From assembly GCA_047936785.1 (NCBI GenBank), contig CP176394.1: DNA of 64,000 nt, one strand, 5' to 3'. How positions within the stretch are numbered: the stretch's first letter is position 1; every line of letters starts with the position of its first letter. The stretch comes from Acidaminobacterium chupaoyuni. GTDB taxonomy: Bacteria > Bacillota > Clostridia > Oscillospirales > Butyricicoccaceae. A program made the position numbers and the translations under genes. This document shows positions 16,249 to 24,243 of this stretch, in pieces. The notes under the pieces are model-generated. The model did no database searches and was not told the DNA's origin. It was given only the letters and a program-made list of their open reading frames with translations.

Positions 16249-17775
16249 ATGACAACGAAGAAAAAACCTTTGGCTTTGCTTATTTTAGATGGATACGGCC
16301 TGGCGGCCGACGGCCCTTCCAACGCCATCCGCCGCGCAAACACCCCGGTGATGGATCGCCTGATGGCGGATTGCCCCTGGCAGCCCATCAAATGTTCGGG
16401 CCTTGATGTGGGCCTGCCCGCGGGGCAGATGGGCAACAGCGAAGTGGGCCACACCAATATCGGCGCGGGCCGCGTGGTTTATCAGGAACTGACCCGCATC
16501 ACCAAAGAGATCGAAGACGGCGGCTTTTTTGAAAACGAAGCGCTGACGGCCGCGGTGGAACAGGCAAAGAAAAACGGCGGCGCGGTGCATCTGATGGGCC
16601 TGCTTTCCGATGGCGGCGTGCACAGCCACATCCGCCACCTGTATGCGCTGCTGGAACTTTGCAAGCGCTGCGGGCAGGAAAAAGTTTATGTGCATTGCTT
16701 TATGGATGGCCGCGATGTGCCCCCTTCTTCGGGGCTTGATTATCTGCGCGCGCTGGAAGCCGAGATCGAAAAGATCGGCTGCGGAAAGATCGCCAGCGTC
16801 TGCGGCCGCTTTTATGCCATGGATCGCGACAAGCATTGGGATCGCGTGGAAAAAGCCTATGAAACCGTGGCGCTGGGCGAAGGGCCTTTCTGCGGCAGCG
16901 CCGAACAGGCGGTGGAAGCTTCTTATGCCGCGGGCAAGACCGATGAATTCATCGAACCCGTGCGCTGCGCCGAAAACGCGGGCATCCACAGCGAAGACAG
17001 CGTGATCTTCTTTAATTTCCGCCCCGATCGCGCCCGCGAGATCACCCGCACACTGGTGGATGAAGCGTTCGACGGCTTCGCGCGCAAAACGGGATGCATC
17101 CGCCCCTTTTATGTCTGCTTCACCCAATATGACGCCGCGATGCCCCATGTGGAAGTGGCGTTCAAACCCCAATCGCTGAAAAACATTCTGGGCGAATATT
17201 TATCGGAAAACGGCAAGACCCAGCTGCGTATCGCTGAAACCGAAAAATATGCCCATGTCACCTTTTTCTTTAACGGCGGCGAAGAAAAGACCTTCCCCGG
17301 CGAAGACCGCATCCTCATCGATTCCCCCAAGGTGGAAACCTTTGACCTCAAGCCCGAAATGAGCGCTTATGAGGTGACAGAGGCCGTTTGCCCCGCCATC
17401 GAAAGCGGTAAATATGATGTGGTGATTCTGAACTTCGCCAACTGCGATATGGTGGGCCACACCGGCATCTTCAGCGCGGCGGTGAAAGCCGTGGAAACCG
17501 TGGATGAATGCCTGGGCAAAGTGCTTGAAAGCATTGAAAAAGCCGGCGGCTGCGCGCTGGTCACCGCCGATCACGGCAACGCCGACTGCATGGCCGCAGA
17601 AGACGGCACCCCCTTCACGGCGCATACCACAAACGAAGTGCCGCTGATTCTGGTGGGCCGCCGCGCTGCCCTTGAAAAAGGCGGCCGCTTATGCGATATC
17701 GCCCCCACCATGCTGGAACTTCTGGGCCTGCCCATCCCTGCCGAAATGACGGGCAAAAGCCTTTTGAAAGATTAA
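16249..17775 (+). CDS. gpmI: 2,3-bisphosphoglycerate-independent phosphoglycerate mutase
   Basis: A 508-residue, Mn2+-dependent alkaline-phosphatase-superfamily enzyme that converts 3- to 2-phosphoglycerate. Leu-Ile-Leu-Asp-Gly-Tyr-Gly at the start and Gly-Asn-Ser-Glu-Val-Gly-His-Thr-Asn-Ile-Gly-Ala-Gly-Arg (Ser nucleophile) are intact, as are Met-Asp-Gly-Arg-Asp-Val-Pro-Pro and the C-terminal metal motif Ala-Asp-His-Gly-Asn-Ala-Asp. Its Mn2+ need connects it loosely with the manganese riboswitch elsewhere in the window. AGAAAGGAAT precedes ATG 16249. Confidence 0.97.
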   Translation: MTTKKKPLALLILDGYGLAADGPSNAIRRANTPVMDRLMADCPWQPIKCSGLDVGLPAGQMGNSEVGHTNIGAGRVVYQELTRITKEIEDGGFFENEALTAAVEQAKKNGGAVHLMGLLSDGGVHSHIRHLYALLELCKRCGQEKVYVHCFMDGRDVPPSSGLDYLRALEAEIEKIGCGKIASVCGRFYAMDRDKHWDRVEKAYETVALGEGPFCGSAEQAVEASYAAGKTDEFIEPVRCAENAGIHSEDSVIFFNFRPDRAREITRTLVDEAFDGFARKTGCIRPFYVCFTQYDAAMPHVEVAFKPQSLKNILGEYLSENGKTQLRIAETEKYAHVTFFFNGGEEKTFPGEDRILIDSPKVETFDLKPEMSAYEVTEAVCPAIESGKYDVVILNFANCDMVGHTGIFSAAVKAVETVDECLGKVLESIEKAGGCALVTADHGNADCMAAEDGTPFTAHTTNEVPLILVGRRAALEKGGRLCDIAPTMLELLGLPIPAEMTGKSLLKD

Positions 17776-17861
17776 TTTTTTAAAATCGGGCAAAGATATA
17801 CCATGAAAACAGGCAGAACGCCGAAAAGGAAACCGAAAGGACAGAAAGCGAGGCAGAAAAC

Positions 17862-19172
17862 ATGAGAAAATATTTAGAGATCACCGATGTGGTGGGCCGC
17901 GAGATCTTAGACAGCCGCGGCAACCCCACAGTGGAAGTGGAAGTTTTTGTGCATGACGGAAAAGAAGCTTATCGCGGCCGCGCGGCGGTGCCTTCGGGCG
18001 CTTCCACAGGCATTTTTGAAGCCTGCGAACTGCGCGATGGCGAGAAAGAACGCTATCTGGGCAAAGGCGTCACCAAGGCGGTGGCCGCGGTGAACACCGA
18101 GATCGCCCAATGCCTGATGGGCCAGAACGCCATGGATCAGAACATCATCGACGGCATGCTCATCGAGCTTGACGGAACCCCCAACAAAAGCCGCATCGGC
18201 GCCAACGCGATCCTGGGCGCTTCCATGGCCTGCGCACATGCCGCGGCCGAAGCGCTGGGCATTCCGTTTTATCATTATGTGGGCGGTTTCAACGCCAAGA
18301 CTCTGCCTGTGCCCATGATGAATATTTTAAACGGCGGCGCGCATGCGGCCAATAATGTGGATATTCAGGAATTCATGGTCATGCCTGTGGGCGCCCATAG
18401 CTTTATGGAAGCGCTGCGGATGTGCGCCGAAGTGTTCCATACCCTCAAAAAGGTGCTGGGCGGCATGGGCCTTGCCACCGCTGTGGGCGATGAAGGCGGC
18501 TTTGCCCCCAACCTTGAAAAAGATGAAGACGCGCTGAAAGTGATCGTGGAAGCCATCGAAAAGGCCGGCTATCAGCCCGGCGGCGATTTTATGATCGCCA
18601 TGGATGCCGCGGTTTCCGAATGGTATAGCAAAGAAGACGGCGGATGCTACATCATGCCCAAGGCGGGCAAAAAGCTTTCCCGCGCTCAGATGGTGGAAAT
18701 GTGGAAAGGCTTCGCCGAGAAATATCCCATCATCTCGCTGGAAGACGGCATGGGCGAGGAAGATTGGGAAGGCTGGAAAATGCTGACCGAAGCGCTGGGC
18801 AAGAAGATCCAGCTGGTGGGCGACGACCTGTTCGTCACCAACACACAGCGGCTGAAAAAAGGCATCGAACTGGGCGTGGCAAACTCCATCCTCATCAAAG
18901 TCAACCAGATCGGCACCCTGACGGAAACGCTGGAAGCCATTCAAATGGCCAATCGCGCGGGTTATACCGCCGTGATCTGTCACCGCAGCGGCGAAACGGA
19001 AGATGTGACCATCGCCGATCTGGCGGTGGCGCTCAACGCGGGCCAGATCAAAACAGGCGCCCCCAGCCGTACCGACCGCGTGGCGAAATATAACCAGCTG
19101 CTGCGCATCGAAGAAGAATTGGGCGATGCGGCGCAGTTTTTGGGCCGCGATGCGTGGTTCAACCTGAAATAA
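17862..19172 (+). CDS. eno: Enolase
   Basis: A 436-residue enolase (2-phosphoglycerate to phosphoenolpyruvate), normal length. Conserved segments: Glu-Ile-Leu-Asp-Ser-Arg-Gly-Asn-Pro-Thr at the start, Gly-Ala-Ser-Thr-Gly, Gly-Asp-Glu-Gly-Gly-Phe-Ala-Pro-Asn, Ser-Leu-Glu-Asp-Gly and the signature Leu-Ile-Lys-Val-Asn-Gln-Ile-Gly-Thr-Leu-Thr-Glu-Thr with the catalytic Lys. It closes the pgk-tpiA-gpmI-eno run and is followed by a strong terminator. Confidence 0.97.
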   Translation: MRKYLEITDVVGREILDSRGNPTVEVEVFVHDGKEAYRGRAAVPSGASTGIFEACELRDGEKERYLGKGVTKAVAAVNTEIAQCLMGQNAMDQNIIDGMLIELDGTPNKSRIGANAILGASMACAHAAAEALGIPFYHYVGGFNAKTLPVPMMNILNGGAHAANNVDIQEFMVMPVGAHSFMEALRMCAEVFHTLKKVLGGMGLATAVGDEGGFAPNLEKDEDALKVIVEAIEKAGYQPGGDFMIAMDAAVSEWYSKEDGGCYIMPKAGKKLSRAQMVEMWKGFAEKYPIISLEDGMGEEDWEGWKMLTEALGKKIQLVGDDLFVTNTQRLKKGIELGVANSILIKVNQIGTLTETLEAIQMANRAGYTAVICHRSGETEDVTIADLAVALNAGQIKTGAPSRTDRVAKYNQLLRIEEELGDAAQFLGRDAWFNLK

Positions 19173-19198
19173 CGCACCGATTTTATAAAATATCCAGA

Positions 19199-19242
19199 CG
19201 GCAGGCTTTTGAAACGATGGTTCAAAAGCCTGCCGCTTTTTT
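19199..19242 (+). terminator. Rho-independent terminator after eno
   Basis: A perfect 15-bp stem (CGGCAGGCTTTTGAA / TTCAAAAGCCTGCCG) is followed by CTTTTTT. Confidence 0.92.
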
Positions 19243-19334
19243 GCAAAAACAGGCGGAACGGCGGCGGGCGGCTGCGCCGCGGCAGGGGCGGCGCTTCTTT
19301 AAAAGGAAGAAAACGACAAAAATAGTTTCGGTGC

Positions 19335-19365
19335 TTGACAGACCTCCCCCTTTTGGTGGTATGAT
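19335..19365 (+). promoter_or_regulatory. Promoter of the alcohol dehydrogenase gene
   Basis: A perfect TTGACA (19335-19340) and an extended -10 TGGTATGAT (TATGAT 19360-19365) are 19 bases apart. The spacer carries a short C/G-rich dyad (ACCTCC ... GGTGGT), which could be an operator, possibly for redox control; that part is speculation. Confidence 0.7.
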
Positions 19366-19395
19366 AGGGGCAACAAAACAAAAGGAGTGAAAACA

Positions 19396-20562
19396 ATGCA
19401 GAATTTTGAATATGATATCGCGACGAAAATTTTCTTTGGCAAGGGCGAGATCGAGAAACTGCCCGCCGAGATCAAAAAATATGCCGACCGCGTGCTGCTG
19501 GTCTATGGCGGCGGCAGCATCAAAAAAATCGGCGTTTATCAGCAGTTGACACGGCTTTTTGAAGAACACGGCATTGCCTATGAAGAGCTTTCGGGCGTGG
19601 AACCAAACCCCCGTGTTGCCTCGGTGAACCGCGGCGCGGCGCTTTGCCGCGAGCATGACCTGCAGGCCGTGGTGGCCGTGGGCGGCGGCAGCACCATCGA
19701 CTGTTCAAAAGTGATCGCGGCGGCAACCTTTTATGAGGGCGACGCATGGGATCTCGTGATCAAAAAAGCCCCTGTCACCAAGGTTTTGCCGGTGTTTTCC
19801 GTGCTCACCCTGTCGGCCACCGGTTCTGAAATGGATGCCGGCGCGGTGATCTCAAATTTAGATACCCATGATAAACTGGCCATCAGCCATCCCGATATGC
19901 GCCCCAAAGCTTCTGTGCTCGATCCCACCTACACTTATTCGGTGAACGCTTATCACACCGCGGCGGGAACGGCCGATATCATCAGCCACACGCTGGAAAA
20001 CTATTTCTCGGTGCATAAAGATTTTTATCTGCTCGACAGCATGGCCGAAGCGATTTTGAAAACCTGTTTCCGCTATGGTCCCATCGCCTGCCGCGAGCCC
20101 GAAAATTACGAAGCGCGCGCAAACCTGATGTGGGCTTCTTCTCTGGCCATCAACGGGCTGATCCGTTTGGGCAAATTTGTGCCCTGGGGCGTTCACAGCA
20201 TGGAACATGAGCTTTCGGCCTATTTTGATATCACCCATGGCGTGGGTCTTGCCATTTTGACCCCGGCCTGGATGCGCCATGTGCTTTGCGAAGAAACGGT
20301 GGATCAGTTCGCCGCCTATGGCAAAAATGTCTGGGGCATCGATGCTTCTCTGCCGAAAAGAGAGATCGCCGAAAAGGCCATCGACCGCACACAGGAATTT
20401 TTCACCAAAGAGCTGAAGATCCCCGCTTCGCTGCATGAAGTGGGCATCACGGAAGATCATCTGGAGGTCATGGCGAAAAAAGCGGCAACACCCGCGCTGC
20501 AAGGCGCGTTCCAGCCCCTTTCCGCCAAGGATGTGTTAGAGATCTATCGCGCCTGCTTCTAA
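19396..20562 (+). CDS. Iron-containing alcohol dehydrogenase, butanol dehydrogenase-like
   Basis: A 388-residue group III (Fe-ADH) enzyme close to BdhA/YqhD. The NAD(P) loop Gly-Gly-Gly-Ser is seen twice (Val-Tyr-Gly-Gly-Gly-Ser and Val-Gly-Gly-Gly-Ser-Thr-Ile-Asp). Metal-site histidines are in Asp-Ile-Ile-Ser-His-Thr-Leu-Glu, Val-His-Ser-Met-Glu-His-Glu-Leu and Asp-Ile-Thr-His-Gly-Val-Gly. It probably reduces aldehydes to alcohols in fermentation, recycling NADH or NADPH. Start 19396 is used because AAAGGAGTG lies upstream and contains the earlier in-frame GTG. It is a single-gene unit between a promoter and a terminator. Confidence 0.92.
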   Translation: MQNFEYDIATKIFFGKGEIEKLPAEIKKYADRVLLVYGGGSIKKIGVYQQLTRLFEEHGIAYEELSGVEPNPRVASVNRGAALCREHDLQAVVAVGGGSTIDCSKVIAAATFYEGDAWDLVIKKAPVTKVLPVFSVLTLSATGSEMDAGAVISNLDTHDKLAISHPDMRPKASVLDPTYTYSVNAYHTAAGTADIISHTLENYFSVHKDFYLLDSMAEAILKTCFRYGPIACREPENYEARANLMWASSLAINGLIRLGKFVPWGVHSMEHELSAYFDITHGVGLAILTPAWMRHVLCEETVDQFAAYGKNVWGIDASLPKREIAEKAIDRTQEFFTKELKIPASLHEVGITEDHLEVMAKKAATPALQGAFQPLSAKDVLEIYRACF

Positions 20563-20584
20563 AAATCTGCCGCAAGAAGAAAGA

Positions 20585-20623
20585 AAAGCCGGTCGCCCCA
20601 AAAAGCTGGGCGGCCGGCTTTTT
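20585..20623 (+). terminator. Rho-independent terminator
   Basis: A 14-bp stem (AAAGCCGGTCGCCC / GGGCGGCCGGCTTT, one G-T pair) with a T run lies 22 bases after the alcohol dehydrogenase stop. Confidence 0.88.
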
Positions 20624-20732
20624 CAAACGGTTCGCGGCTGGGGGGAAGCATCCGTTCAAAGAGAAAACCGAACTTTTTCAAGAAAAAAGAGGGCGAAATT
20701 CGGCGCTGAAAGATTGAATATCCTACAAATAA

Positions 20733-21053
20733 ATGGTATAATAACCGCAAACGGTTATTATATTTTATTTCACGGCCCGCCTACGGCGCCGGCCACTTTA
20801 TACCATTCGTGCTTCGCACTCATGGTATAATAACCGCAAACGGTTATGATATTTTATTTCACGGCCCGCCTGGGGCGCCGGCCACTTTATACCATTCGTG
20901 CTTCGCACTCATGGTATAATAACCGCAAACGGTTATGATATTTTATTTCACGGCCCGCCTACGGCGCCGGCCACTTTATACCATTCGTGCTTCGCACTCA
21001 TGGTATAATAACCGCAAACGGTTATGATATTTTATTTTACGGCCCGCCTGGGG
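20733..21053 (+). repeat. Palindromic intergenic repeat array, 3.6 copies with exact 89-bp period
   Basis: Units begin at 20733, 20822, 20911 and 21000 (the last is cut off after the GGCCCGCC core). Each unit reads: ATGGTATAAT, stem ATAACCG-CAAA-CGGTTAT, an ATTTTATTT spacer, the core CACGGCCCGCC, a GC hairpin, then TTATACCAT-TC-GTGC-TTC-GCAC-TC, which pairs with the head of the next unit. Copies differ at a handful of positions (ACGGCGCC versus GGGGCGCC), so the array is recent or homogenised. Each unit also carries TGGTATAAT, an extended -10 sequence. The array sits between the alcohol dehydrogenase terminator and the mgtE leader. Confidence 0.95.
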
Positions 21054-21144
21054 CGGCTGACTGCCTGATGCCGTTGAACGGTTCGTGCGGTTTGCCTGAA
21101 GACTTGCGTGCGGCAGGAAAAACCGTTTTAAATCATTTAAAAAA

Positions 21145-21335
21145 TTGTGAGGTGAGACCATGGACGGTAGTAGTAGTCGAAGTATAGGCAAGGCACTCTT
21201 TTGTTGCCAGAAAGCATATGGCGAAGGGCCGTCTGTGCTCTGACCGTCTTTTTCTGTTGATAAAAGAGCGCCATTGTCTGTTCTAACGCTGCACTACATC
21301 AGCGAAAGCGAGTGTAGAGCATCCGCTTAGCGCCG
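21145..21335 (+). ncRNA. Probable M-box (ykoK) magnesium riboswitch ahead of mgtE
   Basis: The 370 bases between the repeat array and mgtE hold no gene but show M-box-like pieces: GTGAGGTGAGAC near 21148, TGTTGCCAGAAAGC near 21203, and a late stem TACATCAGCGAAAGCGAGTGTA near 21294-21316. The downstream gene is an Mg2+ transporter, the usual M-box client. I matched from memory of the family pattern and could not fold or score it; edges are approximate. Bases 21054-21144 show nothing I recognise. If it is an M-box, high Mg2+ should lower mgtE expression. Confidence 0.6.
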
Positions 21336-21426
21336 GCGATGGCATTTTTATGCCCATTTTTCGGCAGTATGTGGAATCTATGCCCGCCTTTACCCGAATT
21401 TTTGATGTGTAAAGGAGGCGCAAAAA

Positions 21427-22839
21427 ATGAGCGAAGTGAAAAAAATTGAAACCGGCATGGCGGCGGCTCATCCCGATTACAGCGTTGAGATCGCGGGGAT
21501 GATCCGCAGCAACCTGACCCCCAAGGGCCTGAAAGAAAAGATCCTTTCCTACCACGAAAAAGATGTCGCCCTGGCCCTTGATCTGCTCACCAAAGAAGAG
21601 CGCGGCAAATTTTATAAGATTTTAGATGTGGAAGCGCTGGCCAATATTCTGGAATATTCCGAACGAATGGCCGAATATATTCAGGAACTGACCATCCGCA
21701 AAAAGGTGGAAGTGCTTTCACAGATGGAAGTTGCTTCTGCTGTGGAAGTTTTGCAGCAGATGGAAAAAGAAGAACGGGATTCCCTGATCGACCTGATGAA
21801 CGCCGAATCCCGGTCTGAGATCCGGCTGCTGAGTTCTTTTGATGAAGACGAGATCGGCAGCAAAATGTCCACGAATTACATTGCCATTCGCGATAACGCT
21901 TCGATCAAAGAAGCAATGTCCAGCCTGATCGAACAGGCCGCCGAAAACGATAACATCACCACCCTTTATGTGGTGGATGAAAACCAGACTTTTTGCGGCG
22001 CCATCGATCTGAAAGATTTGATCATCGCCCGCGAAGGCACGGCGCTGCGGGATATCATGACCACTTCTTATCCCTATGCCTATGCGAAATCGCTGATCGA
22101 AGATTATATTTCACAGATCAAAGATTACTCCGAAGATTCGATTCCTGTGCTGGATAACGACAACCGGCTCATCGGCGTGATCACCGCCCCCGATCTGGTG
22201 GGCGTGATCGAAGATGAACTGAATGATGATTACGCTAAGCTGGCCGGTTTGACGGCCGAAGAAGATCTGGTGGAACCCATCCGCATGAGCGTGCGCAAAA
22301 GATTGCCGTGGCTGGTCATCCTGCTGGTGATGGGGCTGGGCGTTTCTTCGGTGGTGGGGCTGTTTGAATCGATCGTGGCGCAGCTGCCCATTATCATGTG
22401 TTTCCAATCGCTGATTCTTGATATGGCGGGCAATGTGGGAACCCAATCGCTGGCCGTGGCCATTCGTGTGTTGATGGATAAACAGGTTTCGGGCAAGCAA
22501 CAGGCCGCCCTTGTTTGGAAAGAATCCCGCATCGGCCTGCTCAACGGGCTGATTTTAGGCGTTTTGTCGTTTGTCGTGATCGGCGGTTACCTTTGCATAC
22601 AGGGGAATTCGCCGCTGTTTTCGTTTGCCATTTCGGGCTGCCTGGGGCTGGCGATGATTCTGGCGATGATCCTTTCCGCCCTGTCGGGCACGGTGATTCC
22701 GCTGTTCTTTCAGAAGATAGGAATTGACCCTGCTGTGGCTTCCGGCCCGCTGATCACCACGGTGAACGATCTGGTGGCGGTGATCTCTTATTATGGCCTG
22801 GGCTGGCTGCTGCTCATCAATGTGTTCCATTTGGCATAA
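21427..22839 (+). CDS. mgtE: Magnesium transporter MgtE
   Basis: A 470-residue Mg2+ channel/transporter. Order: N-terminal MgtE helical domain (about residues 35-150; Glu/Asp-rich, with Leu-Leu-Ser-Ser-Phe-Asp-Glu-Asp-Glu-Ile-Gly), a CBS pair (about 155-280), the connecting helix, and a five-helix membrane domain starting near residue 300. The pore segment Asp-Met-Ala-Gly-Asn-Val-Gly-Thr-Gln-Ser-Leu is intact, as is the terminal Asp near Val-Asn-Asp-Leu. AAAGGAGG precedes ATG 21427. Control by Mg2+ is expected both through the RNA leader and the CBS domains. Single gene. Confidence 0.96.
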   Translation: MSEVKKIETGMAAAHPDYSVEIAGMIRSNLTPKGLKEKILSYHEKDVALALDLLTKEERGKFYKILDVEALANILEYSERMAEYIQELTIRKKVEVLSQMEVASAVEVLQQMEKEERDSLIDLMNAESRSEIRLLSSFDEDEIGSKMSTNYIAIRDNASIKEAMSSLIEQAAENDNITTLYVVDENQTFCGAIDLKDLIIAREGTALRDIMTTSYPYAYAKSLIEDYISQIKDYSEDSIPVLDNDNRLIGVITAPDLVGVIEDELNDDYAKLAGLTAEEDLVEPIRMSVRKRLPWLVILLVMGLGVSSVVGLFESIVAQLPIIMCFQSLILDMAGNVGTQSLAVAIRVLMDKQVSGKQQAALVWKESRIGLLNGLILGVLSFVVIGGYLCIQGNSPLFSFAISGCLGLAMILAMILSALSGTVIPLFFQKIGIDPAVASGPLITTVNDLVAVISYYGLGWLLLINVFHLA

Positions 22840-22945
22840 AAGCAAATAAAGAGCCGCCGGGGCGCGCTGCAAAATCGCGGTCGAACCAAGCTTCGACCCT
22901 GCAAGCTGTGTCGGAAAGAGATCCGAACAGAAATTCTTGTGGGGG

Positions 22946-22985
22946 AAGGGCTTTGACCGTTCCGTTTTGCGGCGCGCCCTTTTTT
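22946..22985 (+). terminator. Possible terminator after mgtE
   Basis: AAGGGC (22946) pairs with GCCCTT (22976-22981), with an imperfect inner CCG/CGG pairing, followed by TTTTTT. It lies 106 bases after the mgtE stop. The remainder of the 22840-23087 gap shows no gene. Confidence 0.45.
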
Positions 22986-23087
22986 GTCAGGGAAAAACAG
23001 GGATAAAAAAGGGCCGGTGCAGCAACAATAACAGGGGACGGCGGGCTTTGAAAAATACCGCCCGAAAGATGGTTTGGGCGTGAAACC

Positions 23088-23116
23088 TTGCATTTTATGC
23101 AAGAAAGCGTTATGAT
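23088..23116 (+). promoter_or_regulatory. Promoter of the patatin-like gene
   Basis: TTGCAT (23088-23093) and TATGAT (23111-23116) are 17 bases apart. A small dyad, TTGCATTTTATGCAA, overlaps the -35 and may be an operator. Because the RNA would begin near 23123, the start codon must be the ATG at 23154. Confidence 0.65.
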
Positions 23117-23153
23117 GCCCATATATTTTAAAAACGGAAAGGCGGGAAAACGA

Positions 23154-24053
23154 ATGGAGCCGGGAGCAATTGTGTTAGAGGGCGGCGCGCTGCGCGGCGT
23201 TTATACTTCGGGCGTATTGGATGTTTTGATGGAACATGATCTCTATTTTTCGGCGGTCTACGGCGTATCGGCCGGCGCGCTGAACGGGCTGAGCTATGTT
23301 TCGCGGCAAATCGGCAGATCGGCCCAGATCAACCTTTCTTATGTGCGCGACCCGCGCTATTTGGGCATCGGCCAGCTGATCAAAAACCACAGCGCCTTTA
23401 ATTTTGATTTTATGTTCGGTGAACTTTCGGAACGGCTGGTGCCGTTTGATTACGGCATCTTTTTTGCTTCGGCGCAAAAATATATCGCCGTCGCCACCTC
23501 CTGCCGCACAGGGCAGGCCGCCTATTTTCAAAAAACGCAGCTGGGCGATGAAATTTTCCGCGCGGCGGTGGCTTCCAGCAGCCTGCCTTTTCTGGCGAAG
23601 CCCATGGATGTGGGCGGCGAGCTTTATTATGACGGCGGCATCTCAGACGCGGTGCCCGCCGAAAAAGCGCTGCAAGACGGCCACGAAAAGGTCATCGCCG
23701 TGCTGACCCATCCACGCGGCCAGCGCAAAGCGCTGCCTTTGCCGCTGCCGCCCGAACATTCGCTGGCGCTGGTCTATCGCAGGGCCTTCAGCCAATGGCC
23801 CGCGCTGCAAAAAGCTCTGCTGCAAATGGACGACCGTTATAACAAACAGATGGATCGGCTGGATCGGCTGGAAGATGCGGGGAAGGTCTTCGTGATTCGC
23901 CCCCAGAAAGCGGTAAATGTTTCGGCGGTGGAAAAGAACACCGAGAAATTGAAAGCCCTTTATCAAGAGGGGCGCAGAGATATGGAAAACGCGCTGCCGC
24001 GGCTGAAAAATTATCTTGCGGCCGAAACGGGCAAATTCGCGGGAAGGCGCTGA
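23154..24053 (+). CDS. Patatin-like phospholipase family protein
   Basis: A 299-residue lipid acyl hydrolase with the complete patatin dyad: oxyanion loop Glu-Gly-Gly-Ala-Leu-Arg-Gly near residue 9, nucleophile Ser in Gly-Val-Ser-Ala-Gly near residue 40, and catalytic Asp in Tyr-Asp-Gly-Gly-Ile-Ser-Asp near residue 160. It is expected in the cytoplasm (no signal peptide) acting on membrane phospholipids. The next real gene is a cardiolipin synthase, which hints at a lipid-remodelling pair, although a repeat element lies between them. ATG 23154 follows GGAAAGGCGGG. Confidence 0.9.
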   Translation: MEPGAIVLEGGALRGVYTSGVLDVLMEHDLYFSAVYGVSAGALNGLSYVSRQIGRSAQINLSYVRDPRYLGIGQLIKNHSAFNFDFMFGELSERLVPFDYGIFFASAQKYIAVATSCRTGQAAYFQKTQLGDEIFRAAVASSSLPFLAKPMDVGGELYYDGGISDAVPAEKALQDGHEKVIAVLTHPRGQRKALPLPLPPEHSLALVYRRAFSQWPALQKALLQMDDRYNKQMDRLDRLEDAGKVFVIRPQKAVNVSAVEKNTEKLKALYQEGRRDMENALPRLKNYLAAETGKFAGRR

Positions 24054-24122
24054 GAAAAGCCGGTTGTGGGCAATGTGAACGACAGCGGCTAAACTATTTT
24101 GGAATACGCTGAGGTTCAAACT

Positions 24123-24185
24123 GTGATATAATAATCGCAAAGCGATTATTATACTTTATTTCACGGCCCGCCTGCGGCGATGGGC
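24123..24185 (+). repeat. Palindromic intergenic repeat, single partial copy
   Basis: GATATAATAATCGC-AAA-GCGATTATTATA, then TTTATTTCACGGCCCGCC and a GC-rich end. It is the same element as at 11457 and 20733 without the ATACCAT/GTGCTTCGCAC part. Its first stem has a third sequence (AATCGC/GCGATT) yet still pairs perfectly. It lies in the gap between the patatin-like and cardiolipin synthase genes, in the same orientation as the other copies. Confidence 0.85.
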
Positions 24186-24243
24186 GCCGTGGGCGCGGCA
24201 ATAACATAACGGTAAAAAAGAAAATTCGGAAAGGAAGAATGCC

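Noticed and set aside
20733..21053. The 89-bp array as a CRISPR
   Set aside because: The whole unit is repeated without unique spacers, and no cas genes are near.
20987..21187. A 66-codon frame at the end of the repeat array
   Set aside because: It begins inside a palindromic repeat, has no ribosome site, and overlaps the probable riboswitch.
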